From Tenacibaculum mesophilum (GTDB lineage: Bacteria; Bacteroidota; Bacteroidia; Flavobacteriales; Flavobacteriaceae), in the NCBI RefSeq assembly GCF_003867075.1, contig NZ_CP032544.1:796001-860000 (forward strand): 64,000 bases of DNA, written 5' to 3'. Shown one piece after another: positions 16,432 through 25,068 of this stretch (its first letter is position 1; each line of letters begins with the position of its first letter). Both the position numbers and the translations under genes were made by a program. The notes beneath the pieces are model-generated. The model was not told where the DNA came from and searched no databases. It worked only from the letters and a program-made list of their open reading frames with translations.

Positions 16432-16462
16432 AAAAAAGGAGAGTTAATAACTCTCCTTTTTT
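16432..16462. terminator. Shared bidirectional terminator of DUF2383 and bshA
   Basis: AAAAAAGGAGAGTT-AAT-AACTCTCCTTTTTT is a 14-bp stem between the convergent genes. The bshA stop codon overlaps its end. Confidence 0.9.
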
Positions 16463-17591
16463 ATGCTTCTACTGAACATTTTTTATAAAGTCTCTCATAA
16501 GCTGGGAGAATATTATTTAGTGAAAATAGCTTAATATGTTCTTTTGCATTTTCTTTAAACTCATTCAAAGCTTTATCATCTTTTAAAATATTAATAGCAT
16601 TATTAGCCATACCTTCAATATCACCTAATTTACTTAAAAAGCCTGTTACACCATGAATATTAACTTCTGGCAAACCTCCTGTATTTGTGGATATAACTAC
16701 TGTGCTTGCAGCCATGGCTTCTAAAGCTGCTAACCCGAAGCTTTCCGTTTCAGATGGTAATAAAAACACATCGGTATAACATAATATTTTTGCTACTTCT
16801 GTACTATTCCCCATAAAAAGCACTTTGTCTTCGATTTCTAACTCTTTAGCTAAGTTCTCAGCTTTTAAACGCTCAGGGCCATCACCAACCATTAATAATT
16901 TTGATGGAACTTCTTCTTGAACCCTATTAAAAATTCGAATTACATCATCAGTACGCTTTACAGGCCTAAAGTTACTTATATGTGTTAAGATTTTTTCCTC
17001 CGGTTTAGCTAGCGCTTCTCTTTTACACTCTCCCTCATGAGCTCTATCATATTTTTCTCCATCAATAAAATTGTACACCACTTTAATATCTTTATCAATA
17101 TTAAATAACCTAAGAGTATCTTCCTTTAAACTTTTAGACACTGCGGTAACTTCATCTGATTTATTTATACTAAATTCTACTGCGGTTTTGTAGGTTGGAT
17201 GGCTTCCTACCAAAGTAATATCTGTACCATGCAATGTTGTTACTACTTTTATGTCAATTCCTTTATCTTCAAGCATTTTTTTTGCCATGTAAGCAGCATA
17301 GGCATGCGGAATAGCATAATGTACGTGTAACACTTCAAGTTCATATTTTTGAACTACTTCCACCATTTTACTTGATAAAGCTAATTCATAAGGTTGATAT
17401 TGAAATAAAGGGTACTCTTCTAAAACAACTTCGTGGAAATGCAAACGATGAGAAAAGAAATCTAATCGAACAGGCTGATTGTACGTTATAAAATGTACCT
17501 CGTGCCCCTTATCTGCTAATGCCATTCCTAATTCGGTTGCTACTACTCCACTTCCTCCAAAGGTAGGATAACATACAATTCCTATTTTCAT
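16461..17591 (-). CDS. bshA: N-acetyl-alpha-D-glucosaminyl L-malate synthase BshA
   Basis: First enzyme of bacillithiol synthesis: it joins UDP-GlcNAc and L-malate. The 376-aa GT4-type glycosyltransferase shows GIVCYPTFGGSGVVATELG, HVHYAIPHAYAAYMA, TTLHGTDITLVG, HISNFRPVKRTDDVIRIF and the C-terminal ESFGLAALEAMA EX7E motif. These features separate BshA from general family 1 glycosyltransferases. Bacillithiol is the main low-molecular-weight thiol in many Bacteroidota. The other bsh genes are not in the window. Confidence 0.94.
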   Translation of the reverse strand: MKIGIVCYPTFGGSGVVATELGMALADKGHEVHFITYNQPVRLDFFSHRLHFHEVVLEEYPLFQYQPYELALSSKMVEVVQKYELEVLHVHYAIPHAYAAYMAKKMLEDKGIDIKVVTTLHGTDITLVGSHPTYKTAVEFSINKSDEVTAVSKSLKEDTLRLFNIDKDIKVVYNFIDGEKYDRAHEGECKREALAKPEEKILTHISNFRPVKRTDDVIRIFNRVQEEVPSKLLMVGDGPERLKAENLAKELEIEDKVLFMGNSTEVAKILCYTDVFLLPSETESFGLAALEAMAASTVVISTNTGGLPEVNIHGVTGFLSKLGDIEGMANNAINILKDDKALNEFKENAKEHIKLFSLNNILPAYERLYKKCSVEA

Positions 17592-17675
17592 CTGTATCTA
17601 TTTGGTTATTTTATATGATTACAGACGTAAATTTACGGTTTTACTTACTTCTTTTTGTAAAGTTTTTCATAAAAT

Positions 17676-17704
17676 AAAAACGCCATTACAAAGTTGTAAT
17701 GGCG
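17676..17704 (-). terminator. Terminator of the transketolase N-terminal gene
   Basis: A perfect 11-bp stem CGCCATTACAA-AG-TTGTAATGGCG, followed on the minus strand by TTTTTATTTTA, 27 bp past the stop. Confidence 0.88.
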
Positions 17705-17730
17705 CTTAAAATATTTAACTACTCTTTATT

Positions 17731-18576
17731 TTAGTAATCTCCTAAAGTTTCTGGGTTTTGAGCTAAAGCAACTTCTAACTGTTCATCATTAGGTGCTTTA
17801 CCATGCCACGCGTGGGTATGCATCATAAAATCAACTCCATTCCCCATTTCAGTACGTAATAATACACAAACTGGCTTTCCGTTTCCTGTACGTGATTTTG
17901 CTTCTGCCATTCCTTCTAAAATAGCTTCTACATTATTTCCTTCTGCAATTTCTACAACATCCCAACCAAAAGCTTCAAATTTAGCTTTTAAGCTTCCCAT
18001 GGCTAAAACTTCATCAGTAGATCCATCAATTTGCTTTTCATTTACATCTACGGTAGAAATTAAGTTATCAATCTTTTTAGCAGAAGCATACATAGCTGCT
18101 TCCCAAATCTGACCTTCTTGTAACTCTCCATCACCATGTAATGAATATACAATTTTATCATCTCCATTTAACTTTTTTGCTTCAGCAGTACCAATAGCAA
18201 CACTCATACCTTGTCCTAAAGAACCTGAAGCAATACGAATACCTGGTAAATTTTCATGCGTAGTTGGGTGACCTTGCAAACGAGAGTCTAACTTTCTAAA
18301 GGTTGCCAACTCAGCTACAGGGAAAAAACCGCTGTGAGCTAGTACACTGTAATATACTGGTGAAATATGTCCGTTTGACAAGAAAAATAAATCTTCATTT
18401 TTACCGTCCATAGAAAAATCGGTAGAATAATCCATAATTTCTTGATACAAACAGGTTAAAAATTCAGCACACCCTAAAGAACCTCCTGGATGACCTGAAT
18501 TTACAGCATGTACCATTCGTACAATATCTCTACGAACTTGTTGTGTAAAATCTTGTAATTGTTGTGTTGTTGGCAT
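17731..18576 (-). CDS. Transketolase, N-terminal (TPP-binding) subunit
   Basis: A 281-aa half transketolase. It has the TPP pyrophosphate domain only: VNSGHPGGSLGCAEFLT, LSNGHISPVYYSVLA, GSLGQGMSVAIGTAEA, HGDGELQEGQIWEAAM (GDG motif) and DVNEKQIDG. The pyrimidine-binding and C-terminal domains must come from a separate subunit. Split transketolases are common in Bacteroidota, usually with the two halves adjacent. Here a strong terminator follows the gene, then bshA, so no partner gene is next to it. Confidence 0.92.
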   Translation of the reverse strand: MPTTQQLQDFTQQVRRDIVRMVHAVNSGHPGGSLGCAEFLTCLYQEIMDYSTDFSMDGKNEDLFFLSNGHISPVYYSVLAHSGFFPVAELATFRKLDSRLQGHPTTHENLPGIRIASGSLGQGMSVAIGTAEAKKLNGDDKIVYSLHGDGELQEGQIWEAAMYASAKKIDNLISTVDVNEKQIDGSTDEVLAMGSLKAKFEAFGWDVVEIAEGNNVEAILEGMAEAKSRTGNGKPVCVLLRTEMGNGVDFMMHTHAWHGKAPNDEQLEVALAQNPETLGDY

Positions 18577-18895
18577 TATTGTTTTGTTTTATACCCACAA
18601 ATGTAATTGATTATGTAAAAATGAGCAATTACTTTTTTATTTAAGTAAAAGAAAAAGGGTTCATATGAGTTAAGTTTTCTTTTTCGTTAAATTTTCCCTT
18701 TCTAATTGAATAATTACTGAACCCTTTATTTACGTGGTTCAAAGAACTTATTTGTTTGTTTGATACACAAACAATTGTACTCTGTTTTTATAAAAACCGA
18801 CTTCTAAAAACAAGCAAAAAACTCACTTACAGGTAATTATAAAAATAAGTAAATCGTGTTTTTTTTGGTACTTTTGACCTCTATTTGATTTTTTT
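18577..18895. other. Divergent intergenic region with a long inverted repeat
   Basis: No ORF seen. AAAGGGTTCA (18654-18663) and TGAACCCTTT (18718-18727) form a perfect 10-bp inverted repeat with a 54-nt loop. On the minus strand the right-hand arm ends in TTTTTCTTTT, as a terminator of a short RNA would. The promoter of the TPR-HTH gene is at the right end. Confidence 0.5.
18869..18876 (+). promoter_or_regulatory. Putative -7 box of the TPR-HTH regulator gene
   Basis: TACTTTTG matches TAnnTTTG, 20 bp before the ATG. Confidence 0.5.
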
Positions 18896-20593
18896 ATGAA
18901 AAAGATATTTGTTTTACTCCTAGTTATTGGATTAAGTTTAAAAGTTTATCCTCAAAATCATATAAAACAAGACACCTTACTCAGAAAAAGTTTTCAGGAA
19001 TTATCCGATTTATTTTATAATAGTAAGCCTGACAGCCTAAAAGCAACGATATATGCCAAAAAGTATTTTTCAAAAGCTTTAAAAGAAAAAGACACTTTAG
19101 AAATGTTGAATGGAAAATACCTGTTAGCAGATATTTTAAATAATGAGGATGTTTATTTAACTTTTTGTGATTCACTTATTAAAATTATAGAAAATACCTC
19201 TACAAAAAAAATATCTGCAATTATTCACATCGACCTAGCTACTTATTTCTTTCATAAAGAACAGAATAATAGAGCTCTAAAAGAACTTATGAAAGCGAAT
19301 CAAATAGTTCATAAGCTAAAAGATACCTATTTAAAAAATAAGGTTTTATATTTAATGGGGTCTATTCAGAATTCTGTAGGTGAAAATGAAAAAGCTTTAA
19401 AAATTTATAAAAAAGTATATAATTACACTTTGAAAGAAAAACTGTTAACAAAAGATAATTTCTTTTCTACTATCCCTTTAAATATAACAATAGAATATAG
19501 AAAGCTTAATAAAATAGATTCTGCTCTTTTTTATAATAGGAAAGCTGTAAGTTTATATAAAAAAATAAATGATAGTATAAATTTAGGTTATTCTTATTAT
19601 TCTTTAGCCTTTATTTACCAGAAAAAACAAGAACATGAAAAAGCTTTAAAAGCTTATTTAAAATCTCTTTCTGCCATACAAAAAGATGAGAATTATAGAA
19701 TATTAACTAATACCTATTCTAAAGTAGCTATGCTATATGACACGATTGGCTTTTATAGTAAGTCGCTAAAATATCACTTAAAAGCGGACTCTTTATTTGA
19801 TGTAAGAAAAATACCCAGTAGATATTTGGAAGATACTTATAAATACTTAATCAATCAATACAGAGACAAAGACTTAAAAAAACAATTACTATATATAGAA
19901 AAACTCTTAAAAATAAAGGATTTCAAATCTAGTGAAAAAAATAAAATAAATAAAACGTTTACTGAAGATTATGACATTCCAAACCTAATATCAGAAAAGA
20001 AAAAGGTTATAGAAAAGTTACAAAATGAAGTCAAAGAGTCTAGAAGAAATAGAATAATTTATATTTCTTTTTTAGTATTATCACTTGCTTTGATAGGCTA
20101 TCAAATTAAAAGAAAGAGATCTTTAAAAAAACGTTTTATAGCATTAGTTAATCAGAAAGAAGTTACAGATAAAGAAAAAATAAAGCATGTTACAAAAACG
20201 ACCAATAAATATGAACTTTCTGATGAAACAATTAACACCATTATGAAAGGACTTGAGGTTTTTGAAAAAAACACTGATTTTTTAAACTCAAAAATTAACT
20301 TACAATTGTTAGCTGACAGGTTAGATACTAACACTAGCTATTTATCAAAAGCCATTAATCAATATAAAAAGAATTCTTTCTCTAACTATATCAATCAACT
20401 TCGAGTTAAATATACCATTGAGAAACTTAAAAAAGATTCATTATGGAGGAAATATACCATAAAAGCCATCTCACAAGAAGTTGGTTTTAAAAATGCTGAA
20501 TCTTTTTCTAAGGCGTTTTTTAAACACACAGGCCTAAAACCATCTTACTTTATAAAAGAATTAGTAAAAGTAAAAGACCATAAATCTTCTTAA
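18896..20593 (+). CDS. Transmembrane TPR-containing AraC-type transcriptional regulator
   Basis: A 565-aa one-component regulator. It begins with a signal peptide (MKKIFVLLLVIGLSLKVYPQ). TPR-like helices cover about residues 60-330 (ALKIYKKVYNYTLKEK, LGYSYYSLAFIYQKKQEHEK, KVAMLYDTIGFYSKSLKYHL), followed by one TM helix near 378-396 (IIYISFLVLSLALIGYQI). A C-terminal AraC/XylS HTH spans about 450-555 (NLQLLADRLDTNTSYLSKAI, AISQEVGFKNAESFSKAFFK, TGLKPSYF). The TPR part would be periplasmic and the DNA-binding part cytoplasmic. Similar proteins are frequent in Flavobacteriaceae. It converges with the unknown tandem genes; whether it controls them is not shown. Confidence 0.9.
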   Translation: MKKIFVLLLVIGLSLKVYPQNHIKQDTLLRKSFQELSDLFYNSKPDSLKATIYAKKYFSKALKEKDTLEMLNGKYLLADILNNEDVYLTFCDSLIKIIENTSTKKISAIIHIDLATYFFHKEQNNRALKELMKANQIVHKLKDTYLKNKVLYLMGSIQNSVGENEKALKIYKKVYNYTLKEKLLTKDNFFSTIPLNITIEYRKLNKIDSALFYNRKAVSLYKKINDSINLGYSYYSLAFIYQKKQEHEKALKAYLKSLSAIQKDENYRILTNTYSKVAMLYDTIGFYSKSLKYHLKADSLFDVRKIPSRYLEDTYKYLINQYRDKDLKKQLLYIEKLLKIKDFKSSEKNKINKTFTEDYDIPNLISEKKKVIEKLQNEVKESRRNRIIYISFLVLSLALIGYQIKRKRSLKKRFIALVNQKEVTDKEKIKHVTKTTNKYELSDETINTIMKGLEVFEKNTDFLNSKINLQLLADRLDTNTSYLSKAINQYKKNSFSNYINQLRVKYTIEKLKKDSLWRKYTIKAISQEVGFKNAESFSKAFFKHTGLKPSYFIKELVKVKDHKSS

Positions 20594-20602
20594 TTTTAAG
20601 TG

Positions 20603-21514
20603 TTAAGTTAACAATTCTTCTACATTTTGATATTGAACTCCAAAAAGATAGTATTCGTTATTTTTAGGAACTTTTAACGTTATTGTTAAGCTTTTGTCAA
20701 TTCCTAAAGTGTACTCTATTGTAGCTCCATTTATTTGCTGATAAAAAGGGAATATTACTTGTTCTGGAATAGATGTTAGTAAACTTACTGTTTCTTCTGT
20801 ATATGTTCCAGAAATATGAATTTTTATTGTCATATCTGAAACAGCAGATATATATGAGTTAATGTTTTTTAATATTCCTGTTTTGGGGTTAAAAACTTCA
20901 TCCCAAGATATTACAGAGTCATCCCAATTGCTTGGAGTCTGATATGCGTATAAAAAAGCAGCAGATGAAAACCAATTTCCAAAGTTAATTTTCTGTGTAG
21001 TAGATTCACTAAAAGCTATGGTTACAGTTACAACTGATTTTGCCACTTCATTGGTAAAATTATCTAACGAGGTATTTACAACTAAAACAGGAAATTCTGG
21101 GTAAACAGGAATGCGTATAACTTGTTCGTTTGATTTTACAATAATTTTTGACTGTGAAGAGTTTCCTATTGCTCTTTTAAAAGTATTTAAACTAGGTGTA
21201 TACTTTGGTATTGTATATGGGACTATCCAGTTTGTTGCGTTATTATAATCATTCAACCCTATTTGAATCGCTAAAGGTTGGTTTATTTGAGCATTTAAAA
21301 TTCTCCCATACACCTTACTAAAATAATTTAGTGGAAGGGCGCTATCAAAAAACTCTGTTCCTACTGGAATAGTATCTATTAAAACTGAAAAATCAGCTTC
21401 GTTTGTGGGTAAATTTGGTAAAAATGCATAGAATGTAAAATTACTTAATTGTGCATTAAATAATTCTGCCAGTTCATTTAATACTAAATAATTAAAACTC
21501 TCGGGGGACTTCAT
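20603..21514 (-). CDS. Unknown protein, shorter member of a tandem paralogue pair
   Basis: A 303-aa protein with no signal peptide or TM helix and no recognised family. It aligns along its length with the gene upstream (21602-22645): N-terminal FLPNLPTN versus VLPVQSSA, NYNNATNWIVPY-like DYNNATNWI versus YTNSNNWIG, FGNWFSSAAFLYAYQTPSNW versus AGGWFFSGYFTDMYQNPDQF, VIFPFYQ versus VWPFYTS, and the C-terminal LTITLKVP...YYLFGVQY versus ISVTITSA...LQIFGMGV. It is beta-rich with many Asn, Ser and Thr. The 87-bp gap to its paralogue holds a large hairpin. Function unknown. Confidence 0.75.
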   Translation of the reverse strand: MKSPESFNYLVLNELAELFNAQLSNFTFYAFLPNLPTNEADFSVLIDTIPVGTEFFDSALPLNYFSKVYGRILNAQINQPLAIQIGLNDYNNATNWIVPYTIPKYTPSLNTFKRAIGNSSQSKIIVKSNEQVIRIPVYPEFPVLVVNTSLDNFTNEVAKSVVTVTIAFSESTTQKINFGNWFSSAAFLYAYQTPSNWDDSVISWDEVFNPKTGILKNINSYISAVSDMTIKIHISGTYTEETVSLLTSIPEQVIFPFYQQINGATIEYTLGIDKSLTITLKVPKNNEYYLFGVQYQNVEELLT

Positions 21515-21556
21515 TATTCATTATTTTAAGTTAATTATAATAAATTTATGTAAAAG

Positions 21557-21594
21557 GTTAAGTAGAGCACATGAAAATCATGTGCTCTCTTAAC
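21557..21594 (-). terminator. Long hairpin between the tandem paralogues
   Basis: Perfect 9-bp stem GAGCACATG/CATGTGCTC with an A/T loop, extended after a small internal loop by GTTAAG/CTTAAC. Only a short CCTTTT follows on the minus strand, so it may be a leaky terminator or an RNA-processing/stabilising structure between the two genes. Confidence 0.6.
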
Positions 21595-21601
21595 TATAAG
21601 A

Positions 21602-22645
21602 TTAAATTAATCTTGAAGGTGCTTTTAAAACATGGTTTGTACTACCACCTGTTACAGCTCTATCTGTTGGAATTACTCCCATACCAAAAATTTGTAAATC
21701 TCCTGGCGCAGATGTAATTGTTACAGAAATCGTTTTATCATCATTAAATTTATAGCTAGATGTAGCTTTTGATGATGATCCTGATGTATAGAATGGCCAT
21801 ACATTGGTCTCTGTACTTTTTTGAATTTCTTCAAAATCAGATTGACTATAAGTTGCCCAAGATTTTACAGTAATTGTGTAACCAGAAACAAGTAAAGCTT
21901 GGTTGGTTACTCTTTGTAAAGAACCAGATGGACCAAATAAATTATTCCAATCATCTTGATTTTGAAATTGATCAGGATTTTGGTACATATCTGTAAAATA
22001 ACCAGAGAAAAACCATCCTCCTGCTCTAACAGCTAGAAAAGCATACTTATTAAAATCCATATCTACAGTAATTCTACTTGCAGAAGCTTTTTCATTTAAT
22101 GACTTTGAAACACTATTAGACTTCTTTCCCCAGAAACCAACTCCTGAAGAACCGTTGCTTTGTGCCCATGAGTTTTGAATATCATCATTAGACGTTTGAG
22201 AATCAAAATGAATCGTTGCTGAAGAACCTTTTTCAACTTGTAATTTTAACTCTTCAAAGGCTGGAATGTATATAGGGTTAGTTCCCATGTTGCCTCCAAT
22301 CCAATTGTTAGAGTTTGTATAATTACTCATTGCTATTTTATACAAGAATGTACCTGTATCTTCTGTTTTACTTAGCATTGTAGCGTAATTACCGCTTAAA
22401 GTATTTAAAGGGTTACCTTCATACAATACTCCTACAGATTTTGGGGGAACACCATCAAAATAGTTATATAGTTCTGACGCTGAACTTTGAACTGGTAATA
22501 CACCTTGTATCATTTGAAAGCTTTTGTCACTTAAGTTTAATGATTGACAAAGGGTATTATACATTCCGTTAGTTGGAGTTTCCATATTTGCTCCAACTTG
22601 TTCTTTTACGACACCATTAGATGGTTCTGTAAGTTTTGTTGCCAT
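21602..22645 (-). CDS. Unknown protein, longer member of a tandem paralogue pair
   Basis: A 347-aa protein without signal peptide, TM helix or recognised domain. It carries about 30 extra residues at the N-terminus (ATKLTEPSNGVVKEQVGANM) and a Ser/Asn/Gly-rich central insertion (NSWAQSNGSSGVGFWGKKSN) compared with its downstream paralogue. It shares with the paralogue the NNWI, GGWFFSGYF, VWPFY and C-terminal beta-strand motifs. Aromatic and Asn-rich beta segments suggest a carbohydrate-binding or pore-forming type fold, but this is a guess. A -7 box (TAGTTTTG) lies 67 bp upstream. Confidence 0.78.
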   Translation of the reverse strand: MATKLTEPSNGVVKEQVGANMETPTNGMYNTLCQSLNLSDKSFQMIQGVLPVQSSASELYNYFDGVPPKSVGVLYEGNPLNTLSGNYATMLSKTEDTGTFLYKIAMSNYTNSNNWIGGNMGTNPIYIPAFEELKLQVEKGSSATIHFDSQTSNDDIQNSWAQSNGSSGVGFWGKKSNSVSKSLNEKASASRITVDMDFNKYAFLAVRAGGWFFSGYFTDMYQNPDQFQNQDDWNNLFGPSGSLQRVTNQALLVSGYTITVKSWATYSQSDFEEIQKSTETNVWPFYTSGSSSKATSSYKFNDDKTISVTITSAPGDLQIFGMGVIPTDRAVTGGSTNHVLKAPSRLI

Positions 22646-22967
22646 GATAATTTAGTTTTAAGTTTAGTTTTTACCTACTCTATTTAGGCTTTTCAGTATA
22701 CGCCTAAAAACCAAAACTATTTAACAGGTGATCAAACTATTAAACTAAAGAATGAAACATGAAGTTGCGCGCTAATCACAAACCATTCAATACATTACAA
22801 AACGAGTTTTGATTTTACTCTTACTAAATTATATAAATAACAAACGAATCACTTTAAAAAAACCTTAAACGTTGTTTATCAATACATTAAGTAGTATTAA
22901 ATAGGTACAAGGCTTAACTAAAAAAAACAACATAACACACTGAAAAACAGATAATTACATATATCGG
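22646..22967. other. Intergenic region upstream of the tandem paralogues
   Basis: No ORF seen. On the minus strand it contains TAGTTTTG (22712-22719), a good -7 box for the 22645 gene, with a near-repeat AATAGTTTG upstream of it. The TSS would give a leader of about 60 nt. Confidence 0.5.
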
Positions 22968-24227
22968 TTATGTTTTCTGTTTTTTCTTCTTAGCTGCAGG
23001 AAACAGTACATTGTTTAATATTAAACGATATCCTGGTGAGGTTGGGTGTAAATCTAATTCTGTTTTAGGATCTCCTACTCTATGCTGATAATCTTCAGGA
23101 TCGTGGCCTCCGTAAAAGGTAAACATTCCTTTTCCTTTAGTTCCGTGAATATAGCGTCCTTCTCCATTGGTTTTATTTCCTCCTAAAACAATAACTGTAG
23201 ATTTTATAGTATTAGGATCAAACGATGTTGTTTGTCCCATAAAACCTTTCACTAACATGGTATGATTTTGGGTTAACATGGTCGGTACTTGATCCCATTT
23301 TGCAGAAAACTCTTTTAAAACAAAGTAATCTACTTCTTTTCTTATTCTTCGTTTACGAGTCATATCTATTGAAGAAAACTCATACGTAGTAGGGTTACGA
23401 ATCAATTCAAAATCTTTAAAAGCAAAGGTTTTATTAAAGTTTATTTTTGATTGATAATTAGGTTCTGAGGCATCTCCATCAAACATTCCTTCACAAATAT
23501 CTACGCCATCAGCAGCCAGCGCAATATCAAAACTATCGGTTGCTGAACACATCGCAAACATAAATCCACCACCAACTACATAATCACGTATTTTCTTGGC
23601 TACAGCTCCTTTTTCTTCTGATACTTTACTGTATCCTAACTTCTTAGCTAAAGCTTCTGCATCTTTCTTTTGTTGAATGTACCAAGGCGCTGTTCTAAAA
23701 GCTCCATAAAAACGTCCATATTGTCCTGTAAAATCTTCATGGTGTAAGTGTAACCACTCGTACAATAATAGTTTATCATTTAATACTTCTTCATCATATA
23801 CTACATCAAACGGAATTTCAGCATATGTCAGTACCATGGTTACTGCATCATCCCAAGGCATTTTATCTTTTGGAGAATATACTGCTATTTTAGGTGCTTT
23901 TTCCAACGTAACTGCTTCTTGATTTTTAGAAGGCGAAGAAATTTCTTTTAAGATTAATGCTGATTTAGCATCTGAAATTATTTGATAGGAAACACCTCGT
24001 ATTTTACATTCTTTTTCTACCGCTTCATTATTTTCAATTAAAAAAGCACCTCCATCATAATTTAATAACCATTTAGCTTTCAAACCATTTTGCAAAGCAT
24101 AATACACAATACCATATGCTTTTAAATGATTCTTTTGATTTTCGTTACTCATAGGTACATAAATAAAGGATGCCCATAGTGAATTTGAAAAAAGGAAAAA
24201 TGTTAGTATGTAGAGAAATTGTTTCAT
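22968..24227 (-). CDS. Secreted GATase1-like protein (commonly labelled asparagine synthetase B in this family)
   Basis: A 419-aa protein with a signal peptide (MKQFLYILTFFLFSNSLWAS). Residues about 105-260 resemble a glutamine-amidotransferase-1/ThuA-like Rossmann fold: KIAVYSPKDKMPWDDAVTMV, VYDEEVLNDKLLLYEW, LHLHHEDFTGQYGRFYG, and VVGGGFMFAMCSATDSFD with a Cys in the elbow position. Later motifs are GGNKTNGEGRYIHGTKGKG and FTFYGGHDPEDYQHRVGDP. Close flavobacterial homologues are often annotated as asparagine synthetase B, but neither the Ntn glutaminase Cys2 nor the ATP pyrophosphatase SGGxDS motif is present, so that name is unsupported. It overlaps no gene and starts 1 bp after the next stop. 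Confidence 0.75.
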   Translation of the reverse strand: MKQFLYILTFFLFSNSLWASFIYVPMSNENQKNHLKAYGIVYYALQNGLKAKWLLNYDGGAFLIENNEAVEKECKIRGVSYQIISDAKSALILKEISSPSKNQEAVTLEKAPKIAVYSPKDKMPWDDAVTMVLTYAEIPFDVVYDEEVLNDKLLLYEWLHLHHEDFTGQYGRFYGAFRTAPWYIQQKKDAEALAKKLGYSKVSEEKGAVAKKIRDYVVGGGFMFAMCSATDSFDIALAADGVDICEGMFDGDASEPNYQSKINFNKTFAFKDFELIRNPTTYEFSSIDMTRKRRIRKEVDYFVLKEFSAKWDQVPTMLTQNHTMLVKGFMGQTTSFDPNTIKSTVIVLGGNKTNGEGRYIHGTKGKGMFTFYGGHDPEDYQHRVGDPKTELDLHPTSPGYRLILNNVLFPAAKKKKQKT

Positions 24228-24989
24228 TTATAAATTAAATATAGTATAAAAACTTTTATTATTTTTTTCTCTAGAATAATGATAAATATCTAAAAAATAA
24301 ATGTAATTGTTTTTTAGTTTTATTGAATCCCTATATCTAAGAGGTTCCCATTTAACATTTTTTAAAATTCTTTTTATTTTTTTATCTACATTCTTATCTG
24401 TGAAACCATCAACAACTTTTATTCTTTTTAACCTTAATTTTTTGGAAAAAATCAACTTATAAATTCCATATTTCTTTTTTGAATCATAACCTTTTAAATC
24501 ATCCAATAAATCACCTATTTCGGAAGAATATAATTTTACTTTATTTATATCTCTATCATTTAGCTTGGATAAAGACTTAAGTATTTTTAATTCTCTTATT
24601 TCCTTTTCTTTTTCTCTTGAAGATTCCTTATTTAAATAAAGTAGCCCAGAACACATTCCAATTATAAGTCTACCAGATTTATCTTTATGAGCATAAAAAA
24701 TTAACTCTGTTTCCTCAGGTATAAAAATATCGCATGAGGTTCCCATCTTCTCATCACTTCTACCATAAACAAAAATTGACTCAATCTTTTCCCCTTTATA
24801 CAGTTTGTCTATTTTAATATCTGCTTTATAGACATTTTCTCCCTTCAAGTTTTTATAATTCTTAATTATTTTTCCTTTTGCAACAAAACTGGAGTGGGCA
24901 AATTTGTTCACTATTGTTTCGATTCCACAATCACAGGGGTATAAATAACTTGAGTATAATAATATTCCTAAAAACAAAAATCTTCTCAT
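24228..24989 (-). CDS. Secreted protein with N-terminal NTR/TIMP-like domain
   Basis: A 253-aa protein with a signal peptide (MRRFLFLGILLYSSYLYP) immediately followed by CDCG, then SSFVAKGKIIKNYK, KLYKGEKIESIFVYG, and paired Cys at TSCDIF and MCSGLL. This order is that of the netrin/TIMP-like OB fold found in many secreted Bacteroidota proteins. The C-terminal half (about 140-253) is Lys-rich and resembles a TonB-C-like region (VDKKIKRILKNVKWEPLRYR). The stop abuts the start of the GATase1-like gene, so they form one transcript. Confidence 0.7.
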   Translation of the reverse strand: MRRFLFLGILLYSSYLYPCDCGIETIVNKFAHSSFVAKGKIIKNYKNLKGENVYKADIKIDKLYKGEKIESIFVYGRSDEKMGTSCDIFIPEETELIFYAHKDKSGRLIIGMCSGLLYLNKESSREKEKEIRELKILKSLSKLNDRDINKVKLYSSEIGDLLDDLKGYDSKKKYGIYKLIFSKKLRLKRIKVVDGFTDKNVDKKIKRILKNVKWEPLRYRDSIKLKNNYIYFLDIYHYSREKNNKSFYTIFNL

Positions 24990-25068
24990 AAACTATATTT
25001 TAAACTAAAATACACAATTACTTTTAAGCAATTGTGTATTCAGTTATATTTTAAGTTTTATTTAAAGA

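Noticed and set aside
16461..18576. bshA plus transketolase half as one operon
   Set aside because: A perfect 11-bp hairpin with a T-rich tail at 17676-17704 separates them.
18663..18670. ATATGAGT word upstream of the TPR-HTH gene
   Set aside because: No second repeat 21 bp away and no -7 box at the fixed distance.
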